A stretch of DNA of 62,973 nt from a virus, in IMG/VR virus record IMGVR_UViG_3300036761_000576, positions 1 to 62,973 of that record; one strand, 5' to 3'. The notes below the pieces were generated by a model that saw only the letters and a list, made by a program, of their open reading frames with translations, ran no database searches and had not been told where the DNA came from. Shown piece after piece: positions 6,623 to 13,800 of this stretch (positions within the stretch are counted from its first letter, which is position 1; the number at the start of each line of letters is the position of its first letter). A program made the position numbers and the translations under genes.

Positions 6623-7260
6623 ACATCACGGTGGTCGCCACGTGCGCAACGCTGTTGCTCGGAGCTTGTGCGGGAGCTAAACCTGCGAACACCCAACCGC
6701 TCAAACCAGGCGCATCGAACTACTGGGAAGTCGTTTTCGCTGAGTGTGAGGCGCTTGGATACCGTCCTAAGACACCGGAACTTACGGCCTGCGTCGACAG
6801 GCTGGATACAACGAAATACGCACACCGATACGCCCCCGAAGGGGCACCTATATCGCTTAGCCAAACACCGCCGCCCAAACCTCAACCCTCGGCTCAAGCG
6901 CCCGCGGCCGTCTCCGTCCAGGAGGAATGTCGCGTCGTCCCAAGCAGTCCATACGACGATCCCCGCTTGCTGCGCCAAATGGCCACCATTTACTTGAAGC
7001 ATGGCCTATCCGAAGGAACGGATTTCCTGCAACGCGCATCGAACGCGCAGCAAGAGATAGACCTCCAGGAACGCGCATGCGCGCTGTGCGCCAATGCTGG
7101 CCTTGCCAACGGTAGCTTGGAGCGAAGCAACTGCGTTGCCGATCAAGTCGCAAAGCATCGGCGACCAGAGCGCGCAGATCCGTCACCAGGCTTTCGACAA
7201 AAGAGCAGCGTGACGTGCCGAAAGAATGTGCTCGGCGACGTGACCTGCACCGAAGACTAA
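6619..7260 (+). CDS. lipoprotein in rex position, possible superinfection-exclusion factor
   Basis: A 213-residue protein. Residues 1-17 form a lipoprotein signal (MNITVVATCATLLLGAC) with lipobox LGAC, so the mature chain should be anchored by Cys17 to a membrane. A proline-rich stretch at about 75-95 follows. Residues 121-139 (MATIYLKHGLSEGTDFLQR) match residues 67-85 of the internal virion protein at 28526-29854 at 14 of 19 positions. The C-terminal part has several Cys pairs. It is coupled to the repressor gene, so it should be made in lysogens. Exclusion of DNA entry is inference from location, anchoring and the shared motif. Confidence 0.75.
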   Translation: MNITVVATCATLLLGACAGAKPANTQPLKPGASNYWEVVFAECEALGYRPKTPELTACVDRLDTTKYAHRYAPEGAPISLSQTPPPKPQPSAQAPAAVSVQEECRVVPSSPYDDPRLLRQMATIYLKHGLSEGTDFLQRASNAQQEIDLQERACALCANAGLANGSLERSNCVADQVAKHRRPERADPSPGFRQKSSVTCRKNVLGDVTCTED

Positions 7261-7264
7261 GCCT

Positions 7265-7519
7265 ATGGCCGACGAACCACTGATCCAATCGCTTGTCGAT
7301 CGCGTGAATCGACAGGAAGCAGAGTTCGCAGTCCTGCGCACGCTCCTCGTGCTCGTGGCGCGACAAGCATCAGACCGCGCCGCTCTACTGCGAGAATTCG
7401 ATCGCTCCATGGAGGACCAGACGGTCAGAACCATCTACGCCACCATGCCAGAAGAATTCCTCGAAGAGCTGCGAATCGCGGCGTCGGTGTTTCGAGAACA
7501 ATTACTCGACGACGGCTGA
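7265..7519 (+). CDS. small coiled-coil protein of the immunity region
   Basis: Eighty-four residues (MADEPLIQSLVDRVNRQEAEFAVLRTLLVLVARQ), predicted almost wholly helical with heptad-like spacing. It starts four bases after the lipoprotein stop and likely shares the repressor transcript. The 3' end overlaps (tail to tail) the possible minus-strand gene 7425-7769. No domain recognised. Confidence 0.65.
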   Translation: MADEPLIQSLVDRVNRQEAEFAVLRTLLVLVARQASDRAALLREFDRSMEDQTVRTIYATMPEEFLEELRIAASVFREQLLDDG

Positions 7520-7769
7520 TTTCCGCCGATGCGCGCACCAGGCGTATTACGAAATCCTCGCGCTCGCTCCCATCGCCCGCTGGCACAGCGGTGATCTGCG
7601 CGCTGTCGGGCATACCTTGCGGCCAATCGAAAGTGCCGCCGCCGGACTCAACTAACCTCACCGGGGCAGCCCCCCCGCCCCCATCGCCGCCTTTGAACAC
7701 GCCCATCTCGCCCACCATCACATATCCACCGTCGCGTCCGCCACCGCCACCCGCCCCGCAGTTCGTCAT
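7425..7769 (-). CDS. possible glycine-rich protein on the minus strand
   Basis: A 114-residue frame starting at 7769 after a strong GGAGAGGGCT ribosome site. The N-terminus is glycine-rich (GAGGGGGRDGGY) and the C-terminus ordinary (FDWPQGMPDSAQITAVPAG). It resembles the polyglycine pieces of the fibres at 31.6-33.5 kb. It overlaps 7265-7519 by 95 bp on the other strand, so both may not be expressed together. If it is not real, 7520-7982 holds only the terminator and promoter listed. Confidence 0.4.
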   Translation of the reverse strand: MTNCGAGGGGGRDGGYVMVGEMGVFKGGDGGGGAAPVRLVESGGGTFDWPQGMPDSAQITAVPAGDGSEREDFVIRLVRASAEISRRRVIVLETPTPRFAALRGILLAWWRRWF

Positions 7770-7810
7770 AGCCCTCTCCGTTAGGTAGTTCGCCGGCCCG
7801 CCCGGCCCCC

Positions 7811-7832
7811 AAACCCGCTCCGGCGGGTTTTT
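7811..7832 (+). terminator. rho-independent terminator
   Basis: AAACCCGC, a 4-base loop, then GCGGGTTT followed by TTCTT on the plus strand. It would end the repressor-lipoprotein transcript and shield the next promoter. The same style of hairpin recurs at 55087, 58634 and inside the giant gene at 19680. Confidence 0.8.
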
Positions 7833-7897
7833 CTTCGCCCATCGCCGGTTCTGAGACGGCTCAATAACGGCCAAGCGGCAGGCAAATGAAAGAATAT

Positions 7898-7937
7898 CAG
7901 CAATGCTGTTGACAGCATACCAGCATTGCTGTATTCT
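7898..7937 (+). promoter_or_regulatory. early leftward-type promoter with twin operators (PL/OL-like)
   Basis: TTGACA (7909-7914), a 17-bp spacer and TATTCT (7932-7937) form the best sigma-70 promoter seen here. Operators CAGCAATGCTG (7898-7908) and CAGCATTGCTG (7921-7931) flank and fill it. They are the same 11-mer, or its complement, as at 5994-6028, and are 23 bp apart versus 24 bp there. Repressor binding would shut down the recombination operon. Confidence 0.85.
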
Positions 7938-7982
7938 ACTCCCATCGACCTTTTCCATCCGCATCCAGCAGGAGCCGCACCA

Positions 7983-8288
7983 ATGCTCACCCGCAACCAA
8001 TTCCTTGGCGCCGCCTATGCCGCCCTTGTCATCGGGGGTGGCGCGCTCTGGGGCACGCGGCTCGAGCTGTCGGACGACGAGATCAACGCCGCGCTCGTCT
8101 CGGATCAGATCGCCAAGATAAAGCGCGACACGGTCCCCTGCCGTAAGCCAAAGGACAAAGAGCGCCTGACGGTCGAGTACGTCCATTTCCGCACCGACAA
8201 CACTGCGCAACTGCTGTGCGTATACACCGTCGGCGGCGGGTACGGCACCGTGCCGCAGACCGTGGCGGAAGTGTGGGGGCGGCCATGA
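7983..8288 (+). CDS. single-spanning membrane protein, first gene of the plus operon
   Basis: A 101-residue protein with AGGAG eight bases before the ATG. An N-terminal signal-anchor (FLGAAYAALVIGGGALWG, about residues 7-24) precedes a small soluble part (residues 30-101) with two cysteines and the motif YVHFRTDNTAQLLCVYTVGGGY. It is the first gene behind the operator-controlled promoter. Lambda has small host-interacting genes here; the function is not known. Confidence 0.65.
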   Translation: MLTRNQFLGAAYAALVIGGGALWGTRLELSDDEINAALVSDQIAKIKRDTVPCRKPKDKERLTVEYVHFRTDNTAQLLCVYTVGGGYGTVPQTVAEVWGRP

Positions 8289-8497
8289 CACCGCTACGCA
8301 AGCCTGTCTCGCGCGAGTCAACGGTCCGCGACGCTGGCCGCAACGTGATCGTCACGATCGGGCCGGGAGACATCATCAGCTTCCGCCTCAAAGGCTGCCG
8401 CAAGAGCGTGACCACAACGCTCGCGGCAACGTTCCACATGGCCGTCAAGGCCGAAGTGGCGGCCAAACGTGCCGCAAAGAAAGGAGCACGCAGATGA
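8285..8497 (+). CDS. small basic protein
   Basis: Seventy residues (MTPLRKPVSRESTVRDAGRN) with a compact beta core (NVIVTIGPGDIISFRLKGCRKSV) and a Lys/Arg/Ala-rich C-terminal helix. ATGA overlap with the gene before and with the HNH gene after. The beta core plus basic helix is common in small uncharacterised phage proteins. Confidence 0.6.
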   Translation: MTPLRKPVSRESTVRDAGRNVIVTIGPGDIISFRLKGCRKSVTTTLAATFHMAVKAEVAAKRAAKKGARR

Positions 8498-9009
8498 CAA
8501 GAGCCATCGCTGCCCTGCCGCATCGCAAGACCGGACCCAAACTACAGGATCTCTGCGATCGATTCTTTCGGTACGTCAACAAGACGGCCACCTGCTGGCT
8601 ATGGACAGCCGCTCGCAACCGCGATGGCTACGGCTCGCTCATGCGTCACGGGCGAGGCTCCCCACTCGCGCATCGCATTAGTTACGAAATCCACGTTGGC
8701 CCCATCCCCAACGGCCTACATGTGTTGCACCGCTGCGACGTTCCAGTGTGCGTGAACCCGGAGCATCTTTTCCTTGGCACGCAGGCTGAAAACAACGCCG
8801 ACATGCTTGCTAAGGAGCGCTACGCAAGAGGGAGAAAGTGCTGGCACGCGAAGCTCACCGAAGCCGATGTTGCGGAAATCCGACGGGTACACAGTTCCGC
8901 CCGACTCGGCAGCGCCGGAACTGGGTACACGCTTCTCGGCAGACGTTTCGGTGTCTCAGGCACAACGGTTCGCGCTGCCGTCACCCGCCGCACATGGAGG
9001 CACGTATGA
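8494..9009 (+). CDS. HNH endonuclease, homing type
   Basis: A 171-residue protein. TCWLWTAARNRDGYG and the core VLHRCDVPVCVNPEHLFLGTQAENNADM (residues 71-98) are the HNH_3 fold, with paired zinc-type residues and the HNH histidines. The C-terminal LTEADVAEIRRVHSS ... LGRRFGVSGTTVRAAVTRRTW is a NUMOD-like DNA-binding helix-turn-helix. Free-standing enzymes of this type move between phage genomes. It is nevertheless tightly coupled with its neighbours, so it is now part of the operon. Confidence 0.85.
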   Translation: MTRAIAALPHRKTGPKLQDLCDRFFRYVNKTATCWLWTAARNRDGYGSLMRHGRGSPLAHRISYEIHVGPIPNGLHVLHRCDVPVCVNPEHLFLGTQAENNADMLAKERYARGRKCWHAKLTEADVAEIRRVHSSARLGSAGTGYTLLGRRFGVSGTTVRAAVTRRTWRHV

Positions 9010-9374
9010 AGGTAGAGATTCAATTGAGTCCATTGGAAGGCAATGTGATCCACACGCTCTACAGGTTGTTGATGAACGGCAACGTAGTGCTCCAGCAGAT
9101 CAGCGCGATCGGCGCCTACGACGTCACCACCTGTTTGGAGAAGATGCGCTTGGGGGACCAGGTTGAGGATGCCCTGCGGCAGCTCAATTTGAGGCCCTGG
9201 GGCCGTTCTCCGACGGCGGCGAAGGAACAGGCCACGGCGCGGCCGCACTTCGCCCACGGCCGCGCAGGACGGCCGGCGAAGGCCCCTTACCCGCACCCCG
9301 CCGACGATCTACCGCAGCGCATTCCAGAAGAGCAGCTCGGGTCGATGGGCGCGATCCCGGAGGTGGCATCGTGA
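9006..9374 (+). CDS. hypothetical operon protein
   Basis: A 122-residue protein starting inside the HNH stop (ATGA). Residues 1-60 look folded (MKVEIQLSPLEGNVIHTLYRLLMNGNVVLQQIS), and the rest is Pro/Ala/Arg-rich and probably disordered. No family recognised. Coupled to the next gene by a GTGA overlap. Confidence 0.6.
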   Translation: MKVEIQLSPLEGNVIHTLYRLLMNGNVVLQQISAIGAYDVTTCLEKMRLGDQVEDALRQLNLRPWGRSPTAAKEQATARPHFAHGRAGRPAKAPYPHPADDLPQRIPEEQLGSMGAIPEVAS

Positions 9375-9577
9375 CCACGATTTTCCAGGACTACCCGGAG
9401 TACGCGGGCGTCGATACGTTCGTGGCCGAGCAGCAGCGCCCGTTGAGCGTGCTGCGCGACCGTTGCGTGCATTGCGGAGGCTTTGGCTCGATCGACTACA
9501 ACGACCAGTCGCAGCGGTGCGTGTTTTGCCACGGCTCCGGCTGGATCGAGTACACCAAACCACAGAGGAAGCCATGA
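9371..9577 (+). CDS. DnaJ-type zinc-finger small protein
   Basis: Sixty-eight residues with a GTG start at 9371 overlapping the previous stop. Two CxxCxGxG-like motifs, CVHCGGFGS and CVFCHGSGW, 20 residues apart form one zinc finger of the DnaJ central-domain type. Such lone fingers are common in phage early operons. The stop overlaps the ATG of the recombination protein. Confidence 0.7.
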   Translation: MTTIFQDYPEYAGVDTFVAEQQRPLSVLRDRCVHCGGFGSIDYNDQSQRCVFCHGSGWIEYTKPQRKP

Positions 9578-10485
9578 GTGACGTAGTCCAGTACCAGGGC
9601 ACCGCGATCGCCACTGTCGGCGAGATCGTGTCCCACACCCTGCGCGTGCAGGAGATATTGAAGTCGGTGATGAAACAAGACGTTCACTACGGGATCATCC
9701 CAGGCACGAAGAAGAACACGCTCTACAAGCCCGGCGCCGAGATCCTGTGCGTCACCTTCCGCATCGTGCCAACCTACGAAGTCAGTGAGGATCGGTTCGA
9801 TGACGGCGTGCGCTATCGCGTCACCTGCTCTGGCGTGCATCAGGGCACCGGTGCGATCGTCGCCACCGGCCTCGGATCCTGCTCCTCGCTGGAGGAAAAG
9901 TACAAGTGGTGCAAGGCGTCCAAGCGCGAATGGGAGGCGACGCAGATCGATCGTCGCCGCGTCCAGTTCGGGTACAGCCGCTCGACGAACACCGAATACG
10001 AGATCCAGCAGGTTCGAGTCGAGACCGCGGACATCGAGAACACGCTTCTCAAGATGGCGTGCAAGCGGGCGTTGATCGCAATGACCCTCAACGCTGTAGC
10101 GGCAAGCGACATTTTTGCGCAGGACATCGAGGATCTTTCGGCAAAGGCCCGTTCGATCGTCACTGACACGGAGACGGGCGAGATCGGTAGCGAGGCCAAG
10201 AAGGAGCCTGTCAAGCCACCGCAGGCGAAGTCGGCGCCGAAGGCGGAGACGAAGCCAGCCAACGGCAACGGGCAGGCCGACGCATCGGGCGGCACCGCCG
10301 GCCCAACGGATGCAGACGCAACCGCAGCCAGCAACGGCTTGGTGCAGCACGTTCGCAATCGCTTGGCCAACGCGCAGATCGACGAGGCCGTGTGTCTCAA
10401 GCATTTCGACCTCGAAACGCTTGCCGGGATCACGGTCGCGCAGGCCAACGCGATCCTTTCGTGGTCGAGAAATTCGGCTGCGTGA
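9574..10485 (+). CDS. putative single-strand annealing-type recombination protein
   Basis: A 303-residue protein from the ATG at 9574 (MSDVVQYQGTAIATVG). The conserved part runs to about residue 190, with VMKQDVHYGIIPGTKKNTLYKPGAE and LLKMACKRALIAMTLNAVAASDIFAQDIEDL. This pattern occurs in uncharacterised phage proteins beside exonucleases. After a Pro/Ala/Lys linker, the last 50 residues form a small helical domain. It lies directly before a PD-(D/E)XK exonuclease, as Bet/RecT pairs do. The recombinase role is inferred from that pairing. No RecA-type Walker motif is visible. Confidence 0.6.
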   Translation: MSDVVQYQGTAIATVGEIVSHTLRVQEILKSVMKQDVHYGIIPGTKKNTLYKPGAEILCVTFRIVPTYEVSEDRFDDGVRYRVTCSGVHQGTGAIVATGLGSCSSLEEKYKWCKASKREWEATQIDRRRVQFGYSRSTNTEYEIQQVRVETADIENTLLKMACKRALIAMTLNAVAASDIFAQDIEDLSAKARSIVTDTETGEIGSEAKKEPVKPPQAKSAPKAETKPANGNGQADASGGTAGPTDADATAASNGLVQHVRNRLANAQIDEAVCLKHFDLETLAGITVAQANAILSWSRNSAA

Positions 10486-11075
10486 TGCTGACGTTCGACC
10501 CCGTTGCTCACGCCTATTACTGGGGTGGCCAGCGTGTGCCAAATGTGACTTCCGTCCTGGAGAGCGTCGGGCTTACCGATTTCAGCGGTGTCAATGCGGA
10601 AGTGATGGCGCTGGCGCAGGCGCGCGGAAAGGCCGTACACCGGGCCTGCGAGCTGCACGATAACGACGACCTCGACGAGTCGACCGTAGACCCAGAGATC
10701 GTCGGCTATCTCGCTGCCTGGCGCCGATTTCGGAGAGAGACGCATCACGAGTGGGAGAACATCGAAAAGCGCGCCTACCACCCACGCTATCGCTATGCCG
10801 GCACTGCGGACAGGACGGGCAAGTTGTTTGGGAATCCTGCGCTGGTCGACATCAAGACCGGCGTGCCGCAACCGGCGACGGGTGCGCAGACGGCCGCATA
10901 CGCCAATCTGCATTGGCCGCCAGGCGACGCGGAGCGGAAGGTGCATCGCTACGCCGTGCACCTTGGTGCCAGCGGCATGTACCACTTGATCGAATACAAG
11001 GACCGCACCGATTTCGGTGTTTTTCTCTCTGCTCTGACAATTTTTAATTGGCTAGGAAATCATGGAAACCGTTGA
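10485..11075 (+). CDS. PD-(D/E)XK exonuclease (RecB/Cas4-like)
   Basis: A 196-residue protein. The ATG at 10485 shares a base with the previous stop (TGATG). HPRYRYAGTADRTGKLFGNPALVDIKTG (about residues 103-130) carries the catalytic GTxD and DIKTG core, and GAQTAAYANLHW supplies the following QxxxY motif of RecB-family nucleases. RGKAVHRACELH near residue 45 is the usual upstream helix. It should resect DNA ends for the recombinase made just upstream. Confidence 0.85.
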   Translation: MLTFDPVAHAYYWGGQRVPNVTSVLESVGLTDFSGVNAEVMALAQARGKAVHRACELHDNDDLDESTVDPEIVGYLAAWRRFRRETHHEWENIEKRAYHPRYRYAGTADRTGKLFGNPALVDIKTGVPQPATGAQTAAYANLHWPPGDAERKVHRYAVHLGASGMYHLIEYKDRTDFGVFLSALTIFNWLGNHGNR

Positions 11076-11877
11076 AAAAATCCGCTCCATTTCGTATCAA
11101 GCCCCGACTGCGGTGGAATTGCTGACGCCGGCGGAGGCCGCGTTGCGTGACGTCGAAGCCTTCATGGTCGACTGCCTGCCAATGCGCGACATTGCCACGC
11201 AGGAAATGAACGCCGCCAAGACGAAGGCGAAGCAGCTCGACGAGCGCGAAAAGCAGATCACGCGGCCGATTCTCGCTGGCCTGGACGAGATCCGGGATTT
11301 GTTCCGTGGTCCGAAGGAGCTGATGAAGAAAGTCGCTGATCTCTACGCGGTCAAGATCATCGACTTCAACCGCGAACAGGATCGGCGGCGCCGCATCGAA
11401 GAAGAGAAGCTGGCGGAAAGCGCCCGCAAGGAGCAGGCCAAGGTGCGCGAAGAGGCGGCGCGCGTAGCCGCCAAAGCTGCCGCCGACGCGGAGGTCTTGC
11501 GCCAGAAGGCTGCCGACGCCGCAGCCGCCGGCAATGCAGGCCAGGCTGCCCGGCTCGCGTTGCGGGCAGAAGCCACAGTCGAGGCCGGCGAGAACAAAGC
11601 GGCGGCGCTGAATGACATGGCCGACGCCGCGCCTATCGCGCCGGTGCTCGCCGCTGCGCCAAAGATGGACGGCGCGCACGAGACTGGCCGGTGGAGCGCG
11701 GAGGTCACGGACAAGGCCGCGCTGGTCGCGTTCGTTGCCGCGAACCCGATGTTTCTGCACCTGCTGGACGTCAACGCGATGGCGCTCAACGCGCAGGCAC
11801 GTTCGTTGAAGGATGCCTTCCAGATCCCTGGATGCCGCGCGATCAAGAAGGTCGGGCTGACATCAAGGGCAGCATGA
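11062..11877 (+). CDS. coiled-coil protein of the recombination operon
   Basis: A 271-residue protein. Residues 60-180 form a long charged, Ala-rich coiled coil (REQDRRRRIEEEKLAESARKE ...), followed by a small C-terminal domain (TDKAALVAFVAANPMFLHLLDVNAMALNAQARSLKDAFQIPGCRAIKKV). Proteins with this layout accompany phage recombination genes and may be structural or nuclease-partner factors. It overlaps the exonuclease by 14 bp. Confidence 0.7.
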   Translation: METVEKIRSISYQAPTAVELLTPAEAALRDVEAFMVDCLPMRDIATQEMNAAKTKAKQLDEREKQITRPILAGLDEIRDLFRGPKELMKKVADLYAVKIIDFNREQDRRRRIEEEKLAESARKEQAKVREEAARVAAKAAADAEVLRQKAADAAAAGNAGQAARLALRAEATVEAGENKAAALNDMADAAPIAPVLAAAPKMDGAHETGRWSAEVTDKAALVAFVAANPMFLHLLDVNAMALNAQARSLKDAFQIPGCRAIKKVGLTSRAA

Positions 11878-12062
11878 ACGCGAAGAAGTGCAAGGCGCTG
11901 CGCAAGCTCGCCCGTGAGCGCACGGTGGGGATGCCAGCACGCCGCTATGTGATCCACAGAGGCGGGAAATGCCTCATCAACGCGCCGGAGTCGACGCGCG
12001 GGGAATACCGCTCGCTCAAGAAGATCGCGCACACGATCACGTTCTCGAAGGCAAAGCCATGA
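11874..12062 (+). CDS. small basic hypothetical protein
   Basis: Sixty-two residues, strongly basic (MNAKKCKALRKLARERTVGMPARRYVI), coupled at both ends by ATGA overlaps. The sequence RGKYRSLKKIAHTI-like near the end is common in short phage proteins of unknown role. Confidence 0.6.
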   Translation: MNAKKCKALRKLARERTVGMPARRYVIHRGGKCLINAPESTRGEYRSLKKIAHTITFSKAKP

Positions 12063-12268
12063 AGATGCAGAAGGTGAAGTCCAGCTCGGTCGCCGCCTAC
12101 GGCTACGACGAGGCCACGCGCACGCTTGCGGTGCGCTTCCTCAACGGTGGCGTCTATCACTACGCCGATGTTCCGCCCGAGACTGCCACCGGCCTCGGCT
12201 CTGCGAAGTCGATCGGCAGCTACCTGCACGCGCATATCCGAGGAAAATTTGGACACCGCAAGCAATAA
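12059..12268 (+). CDS. KTSC-domain protein
   Basis: Sixty-nine residues that are one KTSC domain. Diagnostic parts are SSSVAAYGYDEATRTLAVRFLNGGVYHYADVPPETATGL and SIGSYLHAHIRGKF. KTSC domains occur alone in phages and fused to lysyl-tRNA synthetases and nucleases, and probably bind nucleic acid. The ATG at 12059 overlaps the previous stop. Confidence 0.88.
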   Translation: MKMQKVKSSSVAAYGYDEATRTLAVRFLNGGVYHYADVPPETATGLGSAKSIGSYLHAHIRGKFGHRKQ

Positions 12269-12455
12269 CTTTACTCCACGCGAGACCGCCATCGGCGCCT
12301 TGCTCGTGCATGGAGGGCTCACGAACAAGCAGATTGGCGGCGCGCTCGGCATGGCGGAGAAGACAGTCAAGGTGCATCTGCACAATATGTTCCTGAAACT
12401 GGGAGCCAAGAATCGGACCCAGGTCGCGCTGTTGCTGGCCAAGAGGACCCAATGA
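12249..12455 (+). CDS. LuxR-type helix-turn-helix regulator
   Basis: Sixty-eight residues if read from a TTG at 12249 (GAGGA four bases upstream), which gives MDTASNNFTPRETAIGALLVHGGLT. FTPRE ... GLTNKQIGGALGMAEKTVKVHLHNMFLKLGAKNRTQVALLLA is a complete GerE/LuxR DNA-binding domain with no sensor domain. It overlaps the KTSC gene end by 20 bp and precedes the excisionase. An unusual regulator type for a phage early operon; it may control excision or a host regulon. Confidence 0.75.
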   Translation: MDTASNNFTPRETAIGALLVHGGLTNKQIGGALGMAEKTVKVHLHNMFLKLGAKNRTQVALLLAKRTQ

Positions 12456-12718
12456 CCGACGCCATCGTAGAGCGCTTGGACGCGCTGATCGCGGCGACTC
12501 GTACCGCGCACCTTGATCGGTGGCTGACCGCCGAGGACGTCGGCGCATTGCTCGGGTACTCACCCGCGCAGATCCGCGAACGGATCGCGTGCCGGCCTGG
12601 ATTTCCTAAGCCCCTGCGTGTCGACGGCGGGCACCCACGGTGGAAGGCGAGCGAAATTCAGGCATGGGCAGAGGCAGAGCGGGAGCGGACAGGAGGAAGG
12701 AAGCGAAGAGCACCATGA
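12452..12718 (+). CDS. xis: AlpA/Xis-like excisionase
   Basis: Eighty-eight residues. LDRWLTAEDVGALLGYSPAQIRERIACRPGFPKPLRVDGGHPRWKASEIQAWAEAERE is a MerR-like winged helix of the AlpA/HTH_17 family, with the typical FPKPLR and RWKASEIQAW segments. Such proteins act as recombination directionality factors or prophage activators. It lies at the end of the plus operon facing the integrase gene. Confidence 0.82.
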   Translation: MTDAIVERLDALIAATRTAHLDRWLTAEDVGALLGYSPAQIRERIACRPGFPKPLRVDGGHPRWKASEIQAWAEAERERTGGRKRRAP

Positions 12719-12870
12719 CCGCGGACACGCGCCAGCGTCACGCCGTCCGCCGTGGCCTGTTGGATGATCACCGCCGGGGTCATATTTCGACCTCAACATG
12801 GTCGCCGGAATCGCCTGACGGTTGCCGAAGGTGCTCAACTTTCTCGAAGGTGCTCAAGTTATTTGTGTGA
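12715..12870 (+). CDS. possible short ORF after xis
   Basis: Fifty-one codons starting MTADTRQRHAVRRG with an ATGA overlap to the excisionase stop, which argues for translation. The sequence is low quality, with no fold suggested. The 3' end runs through the direct repeats 12826-12857 into the integrase terminus. Low confidence. Confidence 0.3.
   Translation: MTADTRQRHAVRRGLLDDHRRGHISTSTWSPESPDGCRRCSTFSKVLKLFV
12826..12857. repeat. two 13-bp direct repeats beside the integrase 3' end
   Basis: CGAAGGTGCTCAA occurs at 12826-12838 and exactly again at 12845-12857, 19 bp apart, straddling the last bases of the integrase gene. A related 13-mer (CGAAGATGCTCAT) lies on the minus strand at 12886-12898. 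Repeats of this spacing near int could be arm sites for integrase or excisionase in attP. Equally, they may mark the recombination that shortened the gene. Confidence 0.5.
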
Positions 12871-13800
12871 GCGTCTTCGGTGCCCGATGAGCATCTTCGC
12901 CAGCTCGAGCACGTCGAGCTTCCTCGATAGCCGAGTGATCGCGTTGGCCCGCGAATCGTGGAAGTGGACGCCGACGATGCCCGCGCGATCGCGGGCCGCC
13001 CGGAAGTGAACGTCGAGGGTTGCCGGGGCCAGGCCGAGGCCCTTGGGGACCAGCTCGAGCAGCGCGAGGGCCGTGGAGGACAGCGGAACCTGGCGCGCAT
13101 CGCCGTTTTTCGTGCGCGGCAGGGTCAGGAATCGGCCAGGAGCGTCGATGTCCTCGCGCTTGAGCCCACACAGCTCGCCCGCGCGCATCGCGGTTTCCAA
13201 GGCCAGCAGGAAGGCGACGGCGACGCGCTGCCCTGCCGTCTGCGCGGGTGTACCACGTTCGTAGCCCAGCGCCATGAGGATGCGCTCGATCTCGTCGTCG
13301 GAGAACAGGCGCTTCCGTGCCGGCGGGCTCGGCGGGCGCTTGACACTGGCCATCGGGTTGTCGTGGAGCCAGCCCCATTCGAGGCGGGCAACCTCGAATA
13401 CCTGCCGCAGCAGGCCCATTTCGCGGCGCACGGTGGCCGGCGCCAGCGTCAGGAGCGCGGCGTCGCGCCACTCCGCAACGTCGGCGCGCATCACCGCGGC
13501 GAGCATCTTGGCGCGGAACGGCAGCTCGCGCGCGAGCTTTGTGCAGCGCACCTTCTCCCAGCGCGCGCCCTTGTGCGTCGGGGCGACCTTCTCGGCGTAG
13601 GCGTCGAGGGCCTGCTTCACCGTTCGCGGTATGATCTTCCCGCGGCGGGTGTCGCGTAACTCGGTTTCCCGGCGCGCGGCCCAGGCGGAAGCCTCCGCCT
13701 TGGTGTCGAACGTCGCGGACTCGCGCGGGAAGCCCTTGAGATCAATGCGTGCGCGCCAGGTGGAGCGGCGTTTGCCGCGCTGGGGTTCGAAGGAGGCCAC
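12859..13800 (-). CDS. int: tyrosine recombinase (integrase), C-terminus truncated
   Basis: A 313-residue protein. The N-terminus is an arm-binding-type domain (STWRARIDLKGFPRESATFDTKAEASAWAARRE), followed by a SAM-like core-binding domain (residues 60-160). The catalytic domain has the first Arg (ETAMRAGELCGLKREDI), the catalytic lysine region and HFHDSRANAITRLS (H-x-x-R). The frame then stops after LIGHRRRSHK. The GH box is present, but the active-site Tyr expected about 9 residues later is absent, and neither other frame restores it. Either integration is defective or the 3' end is altered here. Confidence 0.85.
   Translation of the reverse strand: MASFEPQRGKRRSTWRARIDLKGFPRESATFDTKAEASAWAARRETELRDTRRGKIIPRTVKQALDAYAEKVAPTHKGARWEKVRCTKLARELPFRAKMLAAVMRADVAEWRDAALLTLAPATVRREMGLLRQVFEVARLEWGWLHDNPMASVKRPPSPPARKRLFSDDEIERILMALGYERGTPAQTAGQRVAVAFLLALETAMRAGELCGLKREDIDAPGRFLTLPRTKNGDARQVPLSSTALALLELVPKGLGLAPATLDVHFRAARDRAGIVGVHFHDSRANAITRLSRKLDVLELAKMLIGHRRRSHK

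Noticed and set aside
7591-7788. A proline-rich plus-strand frame in the 7.5-7.8 kb gap
   Set aside because: GTG start without a ribosome site; its proline tracts are the complement of glycine codons in the better-supported minus frame 7425-7769.
12958-13659. Long open frame on the plus strand across the integrase
   Set aside because: The minus strand shows the full recombinase core; the plus frame is a shadow.
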